A stretch of DNA of 5,442 nucleotides from an uncultured Paracoccaceae bacterium (GTDB lineage Bacteria; Pseudomonadota; Alphaproteobacteria; Rhodobacterales; Rhodobacteraceae): assembly GCA_913054485.1 (NCBI GenBank), contig CAJXHQ010000257.1, forward strand, positions 1 through 5,442, given 5' to 3'. The position numbers and the translations under genes were made by a program. A model generated the notes under the pieces. That model saw nothing but the letters and a program-made list of their open reading frames with translations. It did no database searches and was not told the DNA's origin. Shown here one piece after another: positions 1-4,291 of the stretch. Position 1 is the first letter of the stretch. The number at the start of each line of letters is the position of its first letter.

Positions 1-238
1 ACATGCGGAACACCATTTCTGACGGAGAATTCATCACCTCACCATCAACCATATCGCCGTCGTCTTCCTGCCGGTGCTTTTGGGCCTGTTGTGGGTGGTG
101 TCACCTGCCGCGGTGTTCGGGTTGGCGGCATTGATGGCGCTGACCTCGCTGGGGCTGTCGCTGATGATCCCGCGCGACCCTGAACCGGGGAACGAGACGA
201 TCTTTGCCAAATACGCCCTGCCGGAGCCGGCTGAATAA
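1..238 (+). pseudogene. C-terminal end of an MFS-type transporter, reading frame broken near the window start
   Basis: From 23 to 238 the frame ending in TAA (236-238) encodes about 71 residues with no proper start codon at its head. It reads LTINHIAVVFLPVLLGLLW, then a second hydrophobic stretch, then IPRDPEPGNETIF. Two membrane spans followed by a short polar tail fit the last two helices of a major facilitator superfamily transporter, and the TINHIA...P..LG and PGNET elements resemble the C-termini of that family as I know it. Immediately upstream the same frame has an in-frame TGA at 20-22, whereas the neighbouring frame (3-38) reads RNTISDGEFIT. One extra base around 37-41 would join the two as ...GEFIT-LTINHIA.... 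The gene is therefore either a frameshifted remnant or carries a sequencing error. The stop overlaps the ATG of the MATE gene by one base. The substrate cannot be told. The coding call is fairly firm; the broken state is less sure because only about 20 bases lie upstream. Confidence 0.5.
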
Positions 239-1632
239 TGGCCGGGCAGGGGCGGTTCCTGACGGGCTCTACCATGGGCCATGTGGTGCGGATGACCATG
301 ACCGGCGCCATCGGGATCACCTTTGTCTTTCTGGTGGATGCGGCCAACCTCTTGTGGATCGCCCAGTTGGGAGAACCGCAGCTGATGGCGGCCATCGGCT
401 ATGCTTTTGCAATCCAGTTCCTTTCGGTTTCCGCCGGGATCGGGCTGATGATTGCGGCAACCGCGCTTGTGTCCCGCGCCATTGGGGCCGGCAAGCACCG
501 GCTGGCGCGGCGGCAGGCGGCCAGCGCGCTGGTGGTGGGCGTGCTGGTGCAAAGCGTGGTGGCCGCCATTATCTTTATCTTCCGCCATCAGTTTGTCGCC
601 ATGGCCGGCGCCGAGGGCGGCACAGCGGCGCTGGCGGCGCGCTACCTGGCGCTGACGGTGCCTTCGCTGAGCGTGATGGCCGCTGGCATGATCGCCAATG
701 CCACCCTGCGCGCCGAGGGCGACGGGATGCGGTCAATGACGGTCACGCTGATGTCTGGCGGCGTGGCGCTGGTGATCGACCCCTTCCTGATCATCGGGCT
801 GGGCTGGGGGCTGGACGGGGCTGCGGCGGGCGTAGTGCTGTCGCGCTTTGTCATGCTGGCAGCGGCGCTGTATTTTGCCACGCAGTCCCATGACCTGATT
901 GCCCGGCCGCGCAAACGTGACTGTTTGGGTTCCGTGCGGCCTTATCTCAATATCGCCATTCCCGCCATTATCACCCAGATGGCCACACCGGTGGGCAATT
1001 ACATCTTCACCTCCGTCATGTCGCAGTTCGGCGACGAGGCGATGGCCGGCTGGGCCGTGGTGGGCCGGCTGACAGTGGTGGCCTTCGGCGGCATCTTCTC
1101 GCTCGCCGGAGCCATTGGCGGCATCTTCGGACAGAACTTCGGTGCGCGCGACTATGGCCGGGTGCGCAACACCTACCGCGATGCCATCCTGTTCGGGCTG
1201 ATCTACACGCTGATCACCTGGGCTGTTCTGATCGTTGCCAGCGGCCCGGTCAGCCGCGCATTTGCATTGCCGGAGGTCGCGGCCGAGGTGCTCTATGCCT
1301 TTACTCATTACGGTGCTGCCGGCTTTGTCTTCGCCTCGGCGCTCTTCGTGTCGAATTCGGCTTTCAATGCCACCGGCAAGCCGCGCCGGTCTTCCGTGAC
1401 CAACTGGGTGCGCGACGGTATCCTCAGCCTGCCTCTGGCGCTGTGGTTTGCCACGTCCTTCGGCGCGCCGGGGGTGATCTATGCCCAGGCCGCCGCCGGC
1501 GCGCTGGTGGGGCTCGCCGCGGCGGCCTGGGGCTGGCATTATGTGACACAGCTGCACCGCTGCGGCCTGCCGCGGGTTGACCTTCCGGCGCCGCGGTCCT
1601 ACGCGCATGCGGATAGATTCAGGAGACGCTGA
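238..1632 (+). CDS. MATE-family multidrug/cation antiporter
   Basis: This is a complete inner-membrane protein of 464 residues, the usual MATE length, with about 12 hydrophobic segments in two pseudo-symmetric halves. MATE proteins expel organic cations and drugs in exchange for Na+ or H+. Family marks in the first half are VDAANLLWIAQLGEP (33-47), SRAIGAGKHRLARRQA (79-94), RAEGDGMRS (158-166) and DPFLIIGLGWGLDGAAAG (181-198). They recur in the second half as GQNFGARDYGRVR (298-310) and NATGKPRRSSVTNW (377-390). The C-terminal tail (about 436-464) is basic and polar. The ATG overlaps the upstream stop codon (TAATG) and has a weak GGAG at 222-225, so translation is probably coupled to the transporter gene before it. 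Its own stop overlaps the prmA start. Family assignment is strong; the substrate is unknown, and no drug-specific subfamily can be read by eye. Confidence 0.9.
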   Translation: MAGQGRFLTGSTMGHVVRMTMTGAIGITFVFLVDAANLLWIAQLGEPQLMAAIGYAFAIQFLSVSAGIGLMIAATALVSRAIGAGKHRLARRQAASALVVGVLVQSVVAAIIFIFRHQFVAMAGAEGGTAALAARYLALTVPSLSVMAAGMIANATLRAEGDGMRSMTVTLMSGGVALVIDPFLIIGLGWGLDGAAAGVVLSRFVMLAAALYFATQSHDLIARPRKRDCLGSVRPYLNIAIPAIITQMATPVGNYIFTSVMSQFGDEAMAGWAVVGRLTVVAFGGIFSLAGAIGGIFGQNFGARDYGRVRNTYRDAILFGLIYTLITWAVLIVASGPVSRAFALPEVAAEVLYAFTHYGAAGFVFASALFVSNSAFNATGKPRRSSVTNWVRDGILSLPLALWFATSFGAPGVIYAQAAAGALVGLAAAAWGWHYVTQLHRCGLPRVDLPAPRSYAHADRFRRR

Positions 1633-2504
1633 TGCCCACCTTTACCGCCCTCACCACCCTGCCCGGAAAAGCCCCCGCCGAAGCCCTCGGCGACGCAATG
1701 GTGCGGCTGAACCCGGAGCCCACCGGCGTTGGCGTCTTCGAGGTGGAGGACGGATCCGGCCTCTGGGAGGTCGGCGGCTATTTCACCGAAGCCCCGGACA
1801 CGGCAGGCCTCGCGCTGCTGGCTTCGGCGTTTGACGCAAAACCCTTCGTGGTGTCGGAGCTGCCGGAAACCGATTGGGTGGCCCATGTGCGCCGCGAACT
1901 GGCCCCGGTGGAGGCCGGGCGGTTCTTCGTCTACGGCAGCCATGACGCCGACAAGCTGCCGGGCGGTAAGATCCCGCTGCTGATCGAGGCGGCCATGGCC
2001 TTTGGCACCGGCCACCACGGCACCACACTGGGCTGCCTGCGTGCGTTGGACCAGCTGATCAGCGAGGGTTTCGAGGGCCGCAAGGTTGCTGACATCGGCT
2101 GCGGCACTGCGGTGCTGGCCATGGCGGCAGCGCGGGTCTGGGACGGCGATATCCTTGCCAGCGATATCGACCAGGTCGCAGTGGATGTGGCCGAGGCCAA
2201 CCTCAAGGCCAACGGTATGGAGGGCGCGGTCGCCTGTATGGAAGCCGCGGGTTTTGACCATGGGGATCTGAAGGCCGCAGCGCCTTTCGATCTGATCTTT
2301 GCCAATATCCTCAAAGGCCCGCTGGTGGCGCTCTCGCCCGATATGGCGGCGCATCTGCGGCCCGGCGGCTATGCCATTCTTTCTGGGATTCTGAATGAGC
2401 AGGCCGACGAGGTCATCGGCGTTTATGCGCAAAATGGCATCAATCTTATTAAACGGGATGAGATTGGTGAGTGGACCACCCTGCTTTTACAGCGAAAACC
2501 CTGA
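1632..2504 (+). CDS. prmA: Ribosomal protein L11 methyltransferase
   Basis: PrmA is a cytoplasmic SAM-dependent enzyme that methylates amino groups of ribosomal protein L11. The product has 290 residues, close to the family norm. A divergent N-terminal substrate-recognition part (about 1-100) precedes a class I methyltransferase fold. The signature AFGTGHHGTT (123-132) corresponds to the FGTGxHxTT block of PrmA. Motif I is VADIGCGTA (152-160), the acidic ribose-binding region is SDID (177-180), and ANILKGPL (224-231) matches the NILAGPL catalytic segment, followed by LRPGGYAILSGIL (242-254). The start is set by AGGAG at 1621-1625, seven bases before the ATG, and overlaps the MATE stop as TGATG, so it is probably translationally coupled. 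No clear terminator follows within the 99 bases to the next gene. HHG in place of THP in the signature is, as I recall, normal in Rhodobacterales. Loss of prmA in Escherichia coli causes little phenotype. Confidence 0.93.
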   Translation: MPTFTALTTLPGKAPAEALGDAMVRLNPEPTGVGVFEVEDGSGLWEVGGYFTEAPDTAGLALLASAFDAKPFVVSELPETDWVAHVRRELAPVEAGRFFVYGSHDADKLPGGKIPLLIEAAMAFGTGHHGTTLGCLRALDQLISEGFEGRKVADIGCGTAVLAMAAARVWDGDILASDIDQVAVDVAEANLKANGMEGAVACMEAAGFDHGDLKAAAPFDLIFANILKGPLVALSPDMAAHLRPGGYAILSGILNEQADEVIGVYAQNGINLIKRDEIGEWTTLLLQRKP

Positions 2505-2529
2505 AATTAACCAGCTTTGCGGCAAATTT

Positions 2530-2559
2530 TAGACAACTGGACCGGCTTCGTGTTAGAAT
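2530..2559 (+). promoter_or_regulatory. Candidate sigma-70 promoter with extended -10
   Basis: TAGACA (2530-2535, five of six matches to TTGACA) is separated by 18 bases from TAGAAT (2554-2559, five of six matches to TATAAT). A TG one base before the -10 (2551-2552) gives an extended -10. Transcription would start near 2566, about 38 bases before the ATG at 2604. The stretch is visibly AT-richer than its surroundings. Its position explains why the membrane-protein gene need not depend on the prmA transcript. Confidence 0.5.
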
Positions 2560-2593
2560 TCATCTATTGTCAATCACATCGGTGGGGGCTGAT

Positions 2594-2598
2594 GGAGG
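2594..2598 (+). promoter_or_regulatory. Shine-Dalgarno site deciding the start at 2604
   Basis: GGAGG lies five bases before ATG 2604. It overlaps the in-frame ATG at 2592, so ribosomes bound here would use 2604. The alternative ATG at 2592 has only a run of G (2584-2588) before it. The ATG at 2517 lies upstream of the predicted promoter. Confidence 0.55.
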
Positions 2599-2603
2599 TT
2601 AAG

Positions 2604-2963
2604 ATGGATGAGGGCCAGCGCGCGTTCTCGGAACGCCTTGCAAAACTCAACCGCAGACAGCGTTCGCTTTCGGGCGGTTATGTACTGAAGGTCAAAGATG
2701 ACGGCCTGCTTGTTGCCGCTCCGGCGCGCGGGCGGACTGGATCGTTTTTCCAGCCGCGTCTCGCGGTCTTTCTGCTGGTATTTCTCTGGGCCTTCAAGGG
2801 GATGCTGATTGCCGCTCTGGGACCGGGCTACAGCCAGAGTGTCGACCGGCTGGCCGGCGGCACTCCGGTGGAGCGCGCCGGGGCCGTGGTGATGTATCCG
2901 GATCCGCTGGCGCAGTGGATTGCTGGGCGGATCAAGACCACCCTGGAGCAAATGCCCGTCTGA
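2604..2963 (+). CDS. Small single-span membrane protein of unknown function
   Basis: This gene encodes 119 residues from ATG 2604; starting at 2592 would add four. I do not recognise a named family, although similar small proteins seem familiar from Roseobacter genomes. The N-terminal part (1-50) is polar and basic, with a charged, probably helical start (RAFSERLAKLNRRQR, 6-20) and then YVLKVKDDGLLVAAP (26-40), which looks like a short beta-rich segment. One hydrophobic span (about 52-73, RLAVFLLVFLWAFKG and onward) is followed by a C-terminal region of about 46 residues. Basic residues just before the span suggest the N-terminus is cytoplasmic and the tail periplasmic, as a type II-like anchor. 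No catalytic or metal-binding motif is visible. The gene has its own promoter, lies 99 bases after prmA, and converges on the DUF1127/small-RNA unit with a shared terminator. Codon use is GC-rich at third positions, like its neighbours, which supports it being real. Confidence 0.75.
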   Translation: MDEGQRAFSERLAKLNRRQRSLSGGYVLKVKDDGLLVAAPARGRTGSFFQPRLAVFLLVFLWAFKGMLIAALGPGYSQSVDRLAGGTPVERAGAVVMYPDPLAQWIAGRIKTTLEQMPV

Positions 2964-3000
2964 CAGGGGCGCGCCCTTCGGGGCACAAGTGCAGCGCAAC

Positions 3001-3033
3001 AAAAAACGCCGCAGTCCGGGACTGCGGCGTTTT
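3001..3033. terminator. Bidirectional Rho-independent terminator
   Basis: CGCCGCAGTC (3007-3016) pairs perfectly with GACTGCGGCG (3020-3029) around the three-base loop CGG. The flanking A-run (3001-3006) and T-run (3030-3033) extend the stem to 14 pairs and supply U-tracts in both directions. Read on the minus strand it ends in six Ts and would end the DUF1127/small-RNA transcript. Read on the plus strand it ends in four Ts and would stop the membrane-protein transcript whose gene ends at 2963. A small GCCC-TTCG-GGGC hairpin at 2973-2984 lies before it on the plus strand but has no U-tract. Confidence 0.88.
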
Positions 3034-3076
3034 CTGTGTGCCCCCAAGGGAGGAGGTAGGGGCAGGGAAGAGTCCC
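3001..3076 (-). ncRNA. CcsR-like ('cuckoo') small RNA with CCUCCUCCC loop
   Basis: On the minus strand, right after the DUF1127 stop codon, TGCCCC (3064-3059) pairs with GGGGCA (3044-3039). The enclosed 14-base loop (3058-3045) contains CCTCCTCCC (3056-3048). The next structure is the strong terminator with six Ts. A CCUCCUCCC-loop hairpin followed by a terminator hairpin, placed after a DUF1127 gene, is the known layout of the CcsR RNAs of Rhodobacter sphaeroides. Those RNAs are stress-induced, are co-transcribed with the DUF1127 protein CcaF1, and are cut out of the transcript by RNase E. The loop mimics the 16S anti-Shine-Dalgarno sequence and in the known family acts by base pairing. R. 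sphaeroides carries four tandem copies; only one is seen here. The 5' end is not visible in the sequence: I place it just after the stop codon, assuming processing from the longer transcript. Conserved function is inferred from motif, structure and synteny. Confidence 0.8.
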
Positions 3077-3295
3077 TTAGAAGACCGGCTTGCCGTCCGC
3101 AACGCTGTCGATGTCAGCGCGGCTCAGACCGATGTCGGCCAGCTCGCGGTCGCTCAGCTTGGACAGCGCTTTCTTGGTGACGCGGACGTCATTCCAATCG
3201 ATCAGTGCAGCCGTTGCTGCGGCGATCGTTGCGGTGATACGGCCGAACAGGCCGTGAGAGCCATAGGAGGTGCGGGTGGTGTCAAAAACAGCCAT
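3077..3295 (-). CDS. DUF1127 small protein (CcaF1-like)
   Basis: The product has 72 residues. The C-terminal half carries the DUF1127 pattern: W34 followed by VRVTKKALSKLSDRELADIGLSRADI (read as V37 to I62, with key L-S-D-R-E-L-A-D-I-G-L-S-R). The first 33 residues are Ala/Thr-rich and only mildly hydrophobic, with no clear membrane span or signal peptide. Short DUF1127 proteins in alphaproteobacteria include CcaF1 of R. sphaeroides, an RNA-binding factor involved in maturation of the CcsR RNAs encoded behind it. The matching length and the CCUCCUCCC hairpin directly downstream make this protein its likely counterpart. Other small DUF1127 proteins affect phosphate or carbon metabolism, so the role is an inference. 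The start is supported by AAGGA (plus-strand complement at 3304-3308), eight bases before the ATG. The stop is TAA. The gene stands alone on the minus strand between two plus-strand units. Confidence 0.9.
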   Translation of the reverse strand: MAVFDTTRTSYGSHGLFGRITATIAAATAALIDWNDVRVTKKALSKLSDRELADIGLSRADIDSVADGKPVF

Positions 3296-3349
3296 ATACC
3301 TTGTCCTTCTGATGTGTGTTTCTGTTTATGCCGTCGTGGCGATGAACCG

Positions 3350-3379
3350 CATCTAGGAGCGCAATATGCGCCTCGCAAG
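3350..3379 (-). promoter_or_regulatory. Candidate promoter for the DUF1127/small-RNA unit, possibly heat-shock sigma type
   Basis: On the minus strand CTTGCGA (3379-3373) and CCTAGATG (3357-3350) are spaced so that TTGCGA and TAGATG lie 17 bases apart. Against the sigma-70 consensus the -35 matches four of six and the -10 only three. The CTTG and CTA cores are compatible with RpoH-type promoters, which drive the CcsR operon in R. sphaeroides. The leader to the ATG would be about 48 bases. The assignment to a sigma factor is inference. Confidence 0.35.
3359..3371. repeat. Dyad in the spacer of the DUF1127 promoter
   Basis: GCGCA (3359-3363) and TGCGC (3367-3371) are inverted around the centre ATA. 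The dyad lies between the proposed -35 and -10 elements, where a repressor could bind. Thirteen bases in GC-rich DNA can be chance, so this is only a candidate operator. Confidence 0.3.
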
Positions 3380-3383
3380 CCGT

Positions 3384-3416
3384 ATTTTTGCATGCGTCCT
3401 ATGCGATTTTTGCATG
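3384..3416. repeat. Direct repeat of ATTTTTGCATG with 22-base period
   Basis: ATTTTTGCATG occurs at 3384-3394 and again, identically, at 3406-3416. The start-to-start distance of 22 bases is about two turns of the helix, so both copies face the same side of the DNA. They lie just upstream of the proposed -35 of the minus-strand DUF1127 promoter, the usual place for an activator site. TATGCG also recurs at 3365-3370 and 3400-3405. I do not recognise the motif as a known regulator's box. Confidence 0.55.
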
Positions 3417-3417
3417 G

Positions 3418-3437
3418 CTTATTGCCAAGGAAATAAG
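3418..3437. repeat. Imperfect 20-bp dyad in the ruvC/DUF1127 intergenic region
   Basis: CTTATT (3418-3423) and AATAAG (3432-3437) are perfect inverted arms, with CC/GG (3425-3426 and 3429-3430) also symmetric, so eight of ten positions per half match. It has the size of a dimeric regulator's operator and starts two bases after the second ATTTTTGCATG copy. No regulator can be named. Confidence 0.35.
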
Positions 3438-3519
3438 GCTGAAACATTTGTGAAGGCGCGATGTCGCAAACCGTCTTTTCCGCCTTCCATCCGGTCGCTT
3501 TCAGACTTCAAAATCAGCT

Positions 3520-3533
3520 GGTACCGGTACCGG
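3520..3533. repeat. Tandem GGTACC palindrome
   Basis: GGTACCGGTACC (3520-3531) is a perfect 12-bp palindrome made of two GGTACC units, followed by GG. A related near-palindrome, CAGTACCGGCACTG, lies at 3699-3712 and shares the TACCGG core. No function can be assigned. Confidence 0.35.
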
Positions 3534-3596
3534 CGATCACGGGCTGGAAATGTCAGGATCGCAATATTTTTTGCCTTTCAGGGACCGTGGCGTGCC

Positions 3597-3619
3597 TTCC
3601 GTAGCGGAAACTTCGTTTC
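3597..3619 (+). other. Two overlapping small hairpins
   Basis: TTCCG (3597-3601) pairs with CGGAA (3605-3609) around TAG. GAAAC (3607-3611) pairs with GTTTC (3615-3619) around TTC. They share bases 3607-3609 and are mutually exclusive. With no U-run after them they do not look like a terminator. They would matter only if this stretch is transcribed. Confidence 0.25.
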
Positions 3620-3662
3620 TGAGGGTCTGCGGGGTGATGAATTTGGGGTAATCCGGCTGGGT

Positions 3663-3677
3663 CGGCAGGAACTGCCG
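3663..3677 (+). other. Six-pair hairpin upstream of ruvC
   Basis: CGGCAG (3663-3668) and CTGCCG (3672-3677) pair around GAA. No U-tract follows, so it is not a standard terminator. Its role is unknown. Confidence 0.25.
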
Positions 3678-3730
3678 CCTGAAATGCGACTCACTTTTCA
3701 GTACCGGCACTGCGTATGGTGCGAAACTCT

Positions 3731-3759
3731 TTGTGCGTGTTCCTGTTTTGTGCTAGCCC
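3731..3759 (+). promoter_or_regulatory. Weak candidate promoter of ruvCAB
   Basis: TTGTGC (3731-3736) is followed after 17 bases by TAGCCC (3754-3759), with a TG at 3751-3752 in the extended -10 position. The -10 match is poor. Transcription would begin near 3766 and give a leader of about 28 bases. It is offered mainly because spacing, position and the overlapping LexA-like box agree. Confidence 0.25.
3739..3753 (+). promoter_or_regulatory. Candidate LexA (SOS) box upstream of ruvC
   Basis: GTTCCTGTTTTGTGC fits the alphaproteobacterial LexA consensus GTTC-N7-GTTC with one mismatch (G for T at 3752). It ends 40 bases before the ruvC ATG and overlaps the spacer of the proposed promoter, where LexA would block polymerase. 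ruv genes are DNA-damage inducible in several alphaproteobacteria. The mismatch means binding may be weak or absent. Confidence 0.45.
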
Positions 3760-3793
3760 GAAGGCAAGCAGAACAAAAAGAAGCAGGCATCTA

Positions 3794-4291
3794 ATGCGCA
3801 TCTTGGGAATCGATCCGGGGCTCAGAACCCTGGGCTGGGGCGTGATCGACGCTGCCGGCACGCGGCTGAGCCATGTCGCTAACGGTCACTGCAACTCGGA
3901 CGGCGATGACCTGGGCGAGCGGCTCCTGTCGCTGCACAATCAGATCACCGAGGTCATAGAAGAGTTCTCTCCCGGGCAGGCGGCGATCGAACAGACATTT
4001 GTGAACAAGGACGGGGCCGGCACGCTGAAACTGGGCCAGGCTCGCGGCGTTGCATTGCTGACACTGGCCAAGGCCGGGTTGCCGGTGGGGGAATATGCGC
4101 CCAACCGGGTGAAGAAAACGGTCGTCGGCGTCGGCCACGCGGAAAAGGAGCAGGTCATGCATATGGTGAAACTGCAGCTGCCCGGCTGCGCCCCCAAAGG
4201 TGCGGATGCGGCCGATGCCCTGGCGATTGCCATCTGCCATGCCTTTTACGGCGGCACCCAGGGCCGCACCCTGAAGGAGGTGCGGGCATGA
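3794..4291 (+). CDS. ruvC: Holliday junction resolvase RuvC
   Basis: RuvC is a Mg2+-dependent dimeric endonuclease that cuts four-way DNA junctions symmetrically during recombinational repair, working with the RuvAB motor. The product has 165 residues (E. coli 173). The four catalytic acids are intact at the E. coli positions: D7 in [17 protein letters not shown]66 in AAIEQTFVN, and D138 and D141 in [15 protein letters not shown]. The conserved N71-K72 and the G-Q-A-R-G segment (81-85) are also present. I chose ATG 3794 because the protein family begins exactly at MRILGIDPG. An in-frame ATG at 3716 would add 26 residues without homology and lies upstream of the proposed transcription start. 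The ribosome site is modest (CAGG, 3784-3787). The stop overlaps the ruvA start by four bases (ATGA). It is probably the first gene of the operon and possibly SOS-controlled. Confidence 0.96.
   Translation: MRILGIDPGLRTLGWGVIDAAGTRLSHVANGHCNSDGDDLGERLLSLHNQITEVIEEFSPGQAAIEQTFVNKDGAGTLKLGQARGVALLTLAKAGLPVGEYAPNRVKKTVVGVGHAEKEQVMHMVKLQLPGCAPKGADAADALAIAICHAFYGGTQGRTLKEVRA
4274..4281 (+). promoter_or_regulatory. Strong Shine-Dalgarno site of ruvA inside ruvC
   Basis: AAGGAGGT lies six bases before the ruvA ATG and within the last codons of ruvC. It is a near-perfect complement of the 16S 3' end, so ruvA may be translated more strongly than ruvC, whose site is weak. Seven bases (AGGAGGT) are also complementary to the loop of the small RNA at 3045-3058. 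Confidence 0.7.

Larger units (their letters stand above)
3296..3793. other. About 500-base intergenic region between divergent units
   Basis: No convincing protein gene lies here. The longest plus-strand frame (3366-3794) has mixed third-base composition, many Cys and aromatic residues and no ribosome binding site, unlike its neighbours. The left third holds the leader and proposed promoter of the minus-strand DUF1127 unit plus the repeats near 3359-3437. The middle (about 3440-3690) contains several short palindromes and hairpins (3520-3533, 3597-3619, 3663-3677) but no clear promoter or terminator. The right end holds the proposed ruvC promoter and LexA-like box. Confidence 0.6.

Noticed and set aside
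733..1608. Long minus-strand open frame of 291 codons opposite the MATE gene.
   Set aside because: It is the antisense shadow of a strongly supported MATE gene in GC-rich DNA. The product is rich in His, Arg and Gly with no recognisable domain.
1599..2432. Minus-strand open frame of 277 codons opposite prmA.
   Set aside because: The antisense strand of prmA. The protein is low-complexity basic sequence without family motifs.
2504..2530. Possible terminator between prmA and the next gene.
   Set aside because: AAATT and AATTT arms pair only weakly with no GC-rich stem, so read-through from prmA cannot be excluded.
2517..2603. Upstream starts at 2517 or 2592 for the small membrane protein.
   Set aside because: 2517 precedes the predicted promoter, and 2592 overlaps the GGAGG ribosome site that is correctly spaced for 2604.
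2973..2984. GCCC-TTCG-GGGC hairpin as the terminator of the membrane-protein gene.
   Set aside because: The stem is only four pairs and no U-run follows. The 14-pair hairpin just downstream is far stronger.
2574..3047. Minus-strand open frame of 157 codons downstream of the DUF1127 gene.
   Set aside because: It begins inside the small RNA/terminator region, lies opposite the membrane-protein gene and has no ribosome site.
3384..3416. Two-copy repeat considered as a CRISPR or integration-site remnant.
   Set aside because: There are only two 11-base copies with an 11-base gap, no further units, and no cas or integrase gene nearby. A tandem regulator site is simpler.
3716..3793. In-frame upstream ATG extending RuvC by 26 residues.
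   Set aside because: The family begins at MRILGIDPG (ATG 3794). The extension has no homology to RuvC and would overlap the proposed promoter and LexA box.
3366..3794. 142-codon plus-strand open frame whose TAA overlaps the ruvC ATG.
   Set aside because: Third-base composition is mixed, Cys and aromatic content is high, no ribosome binding site is present, and its start lies inside the DUF1127 promoter region. The stop-start overlap is most likely chance.
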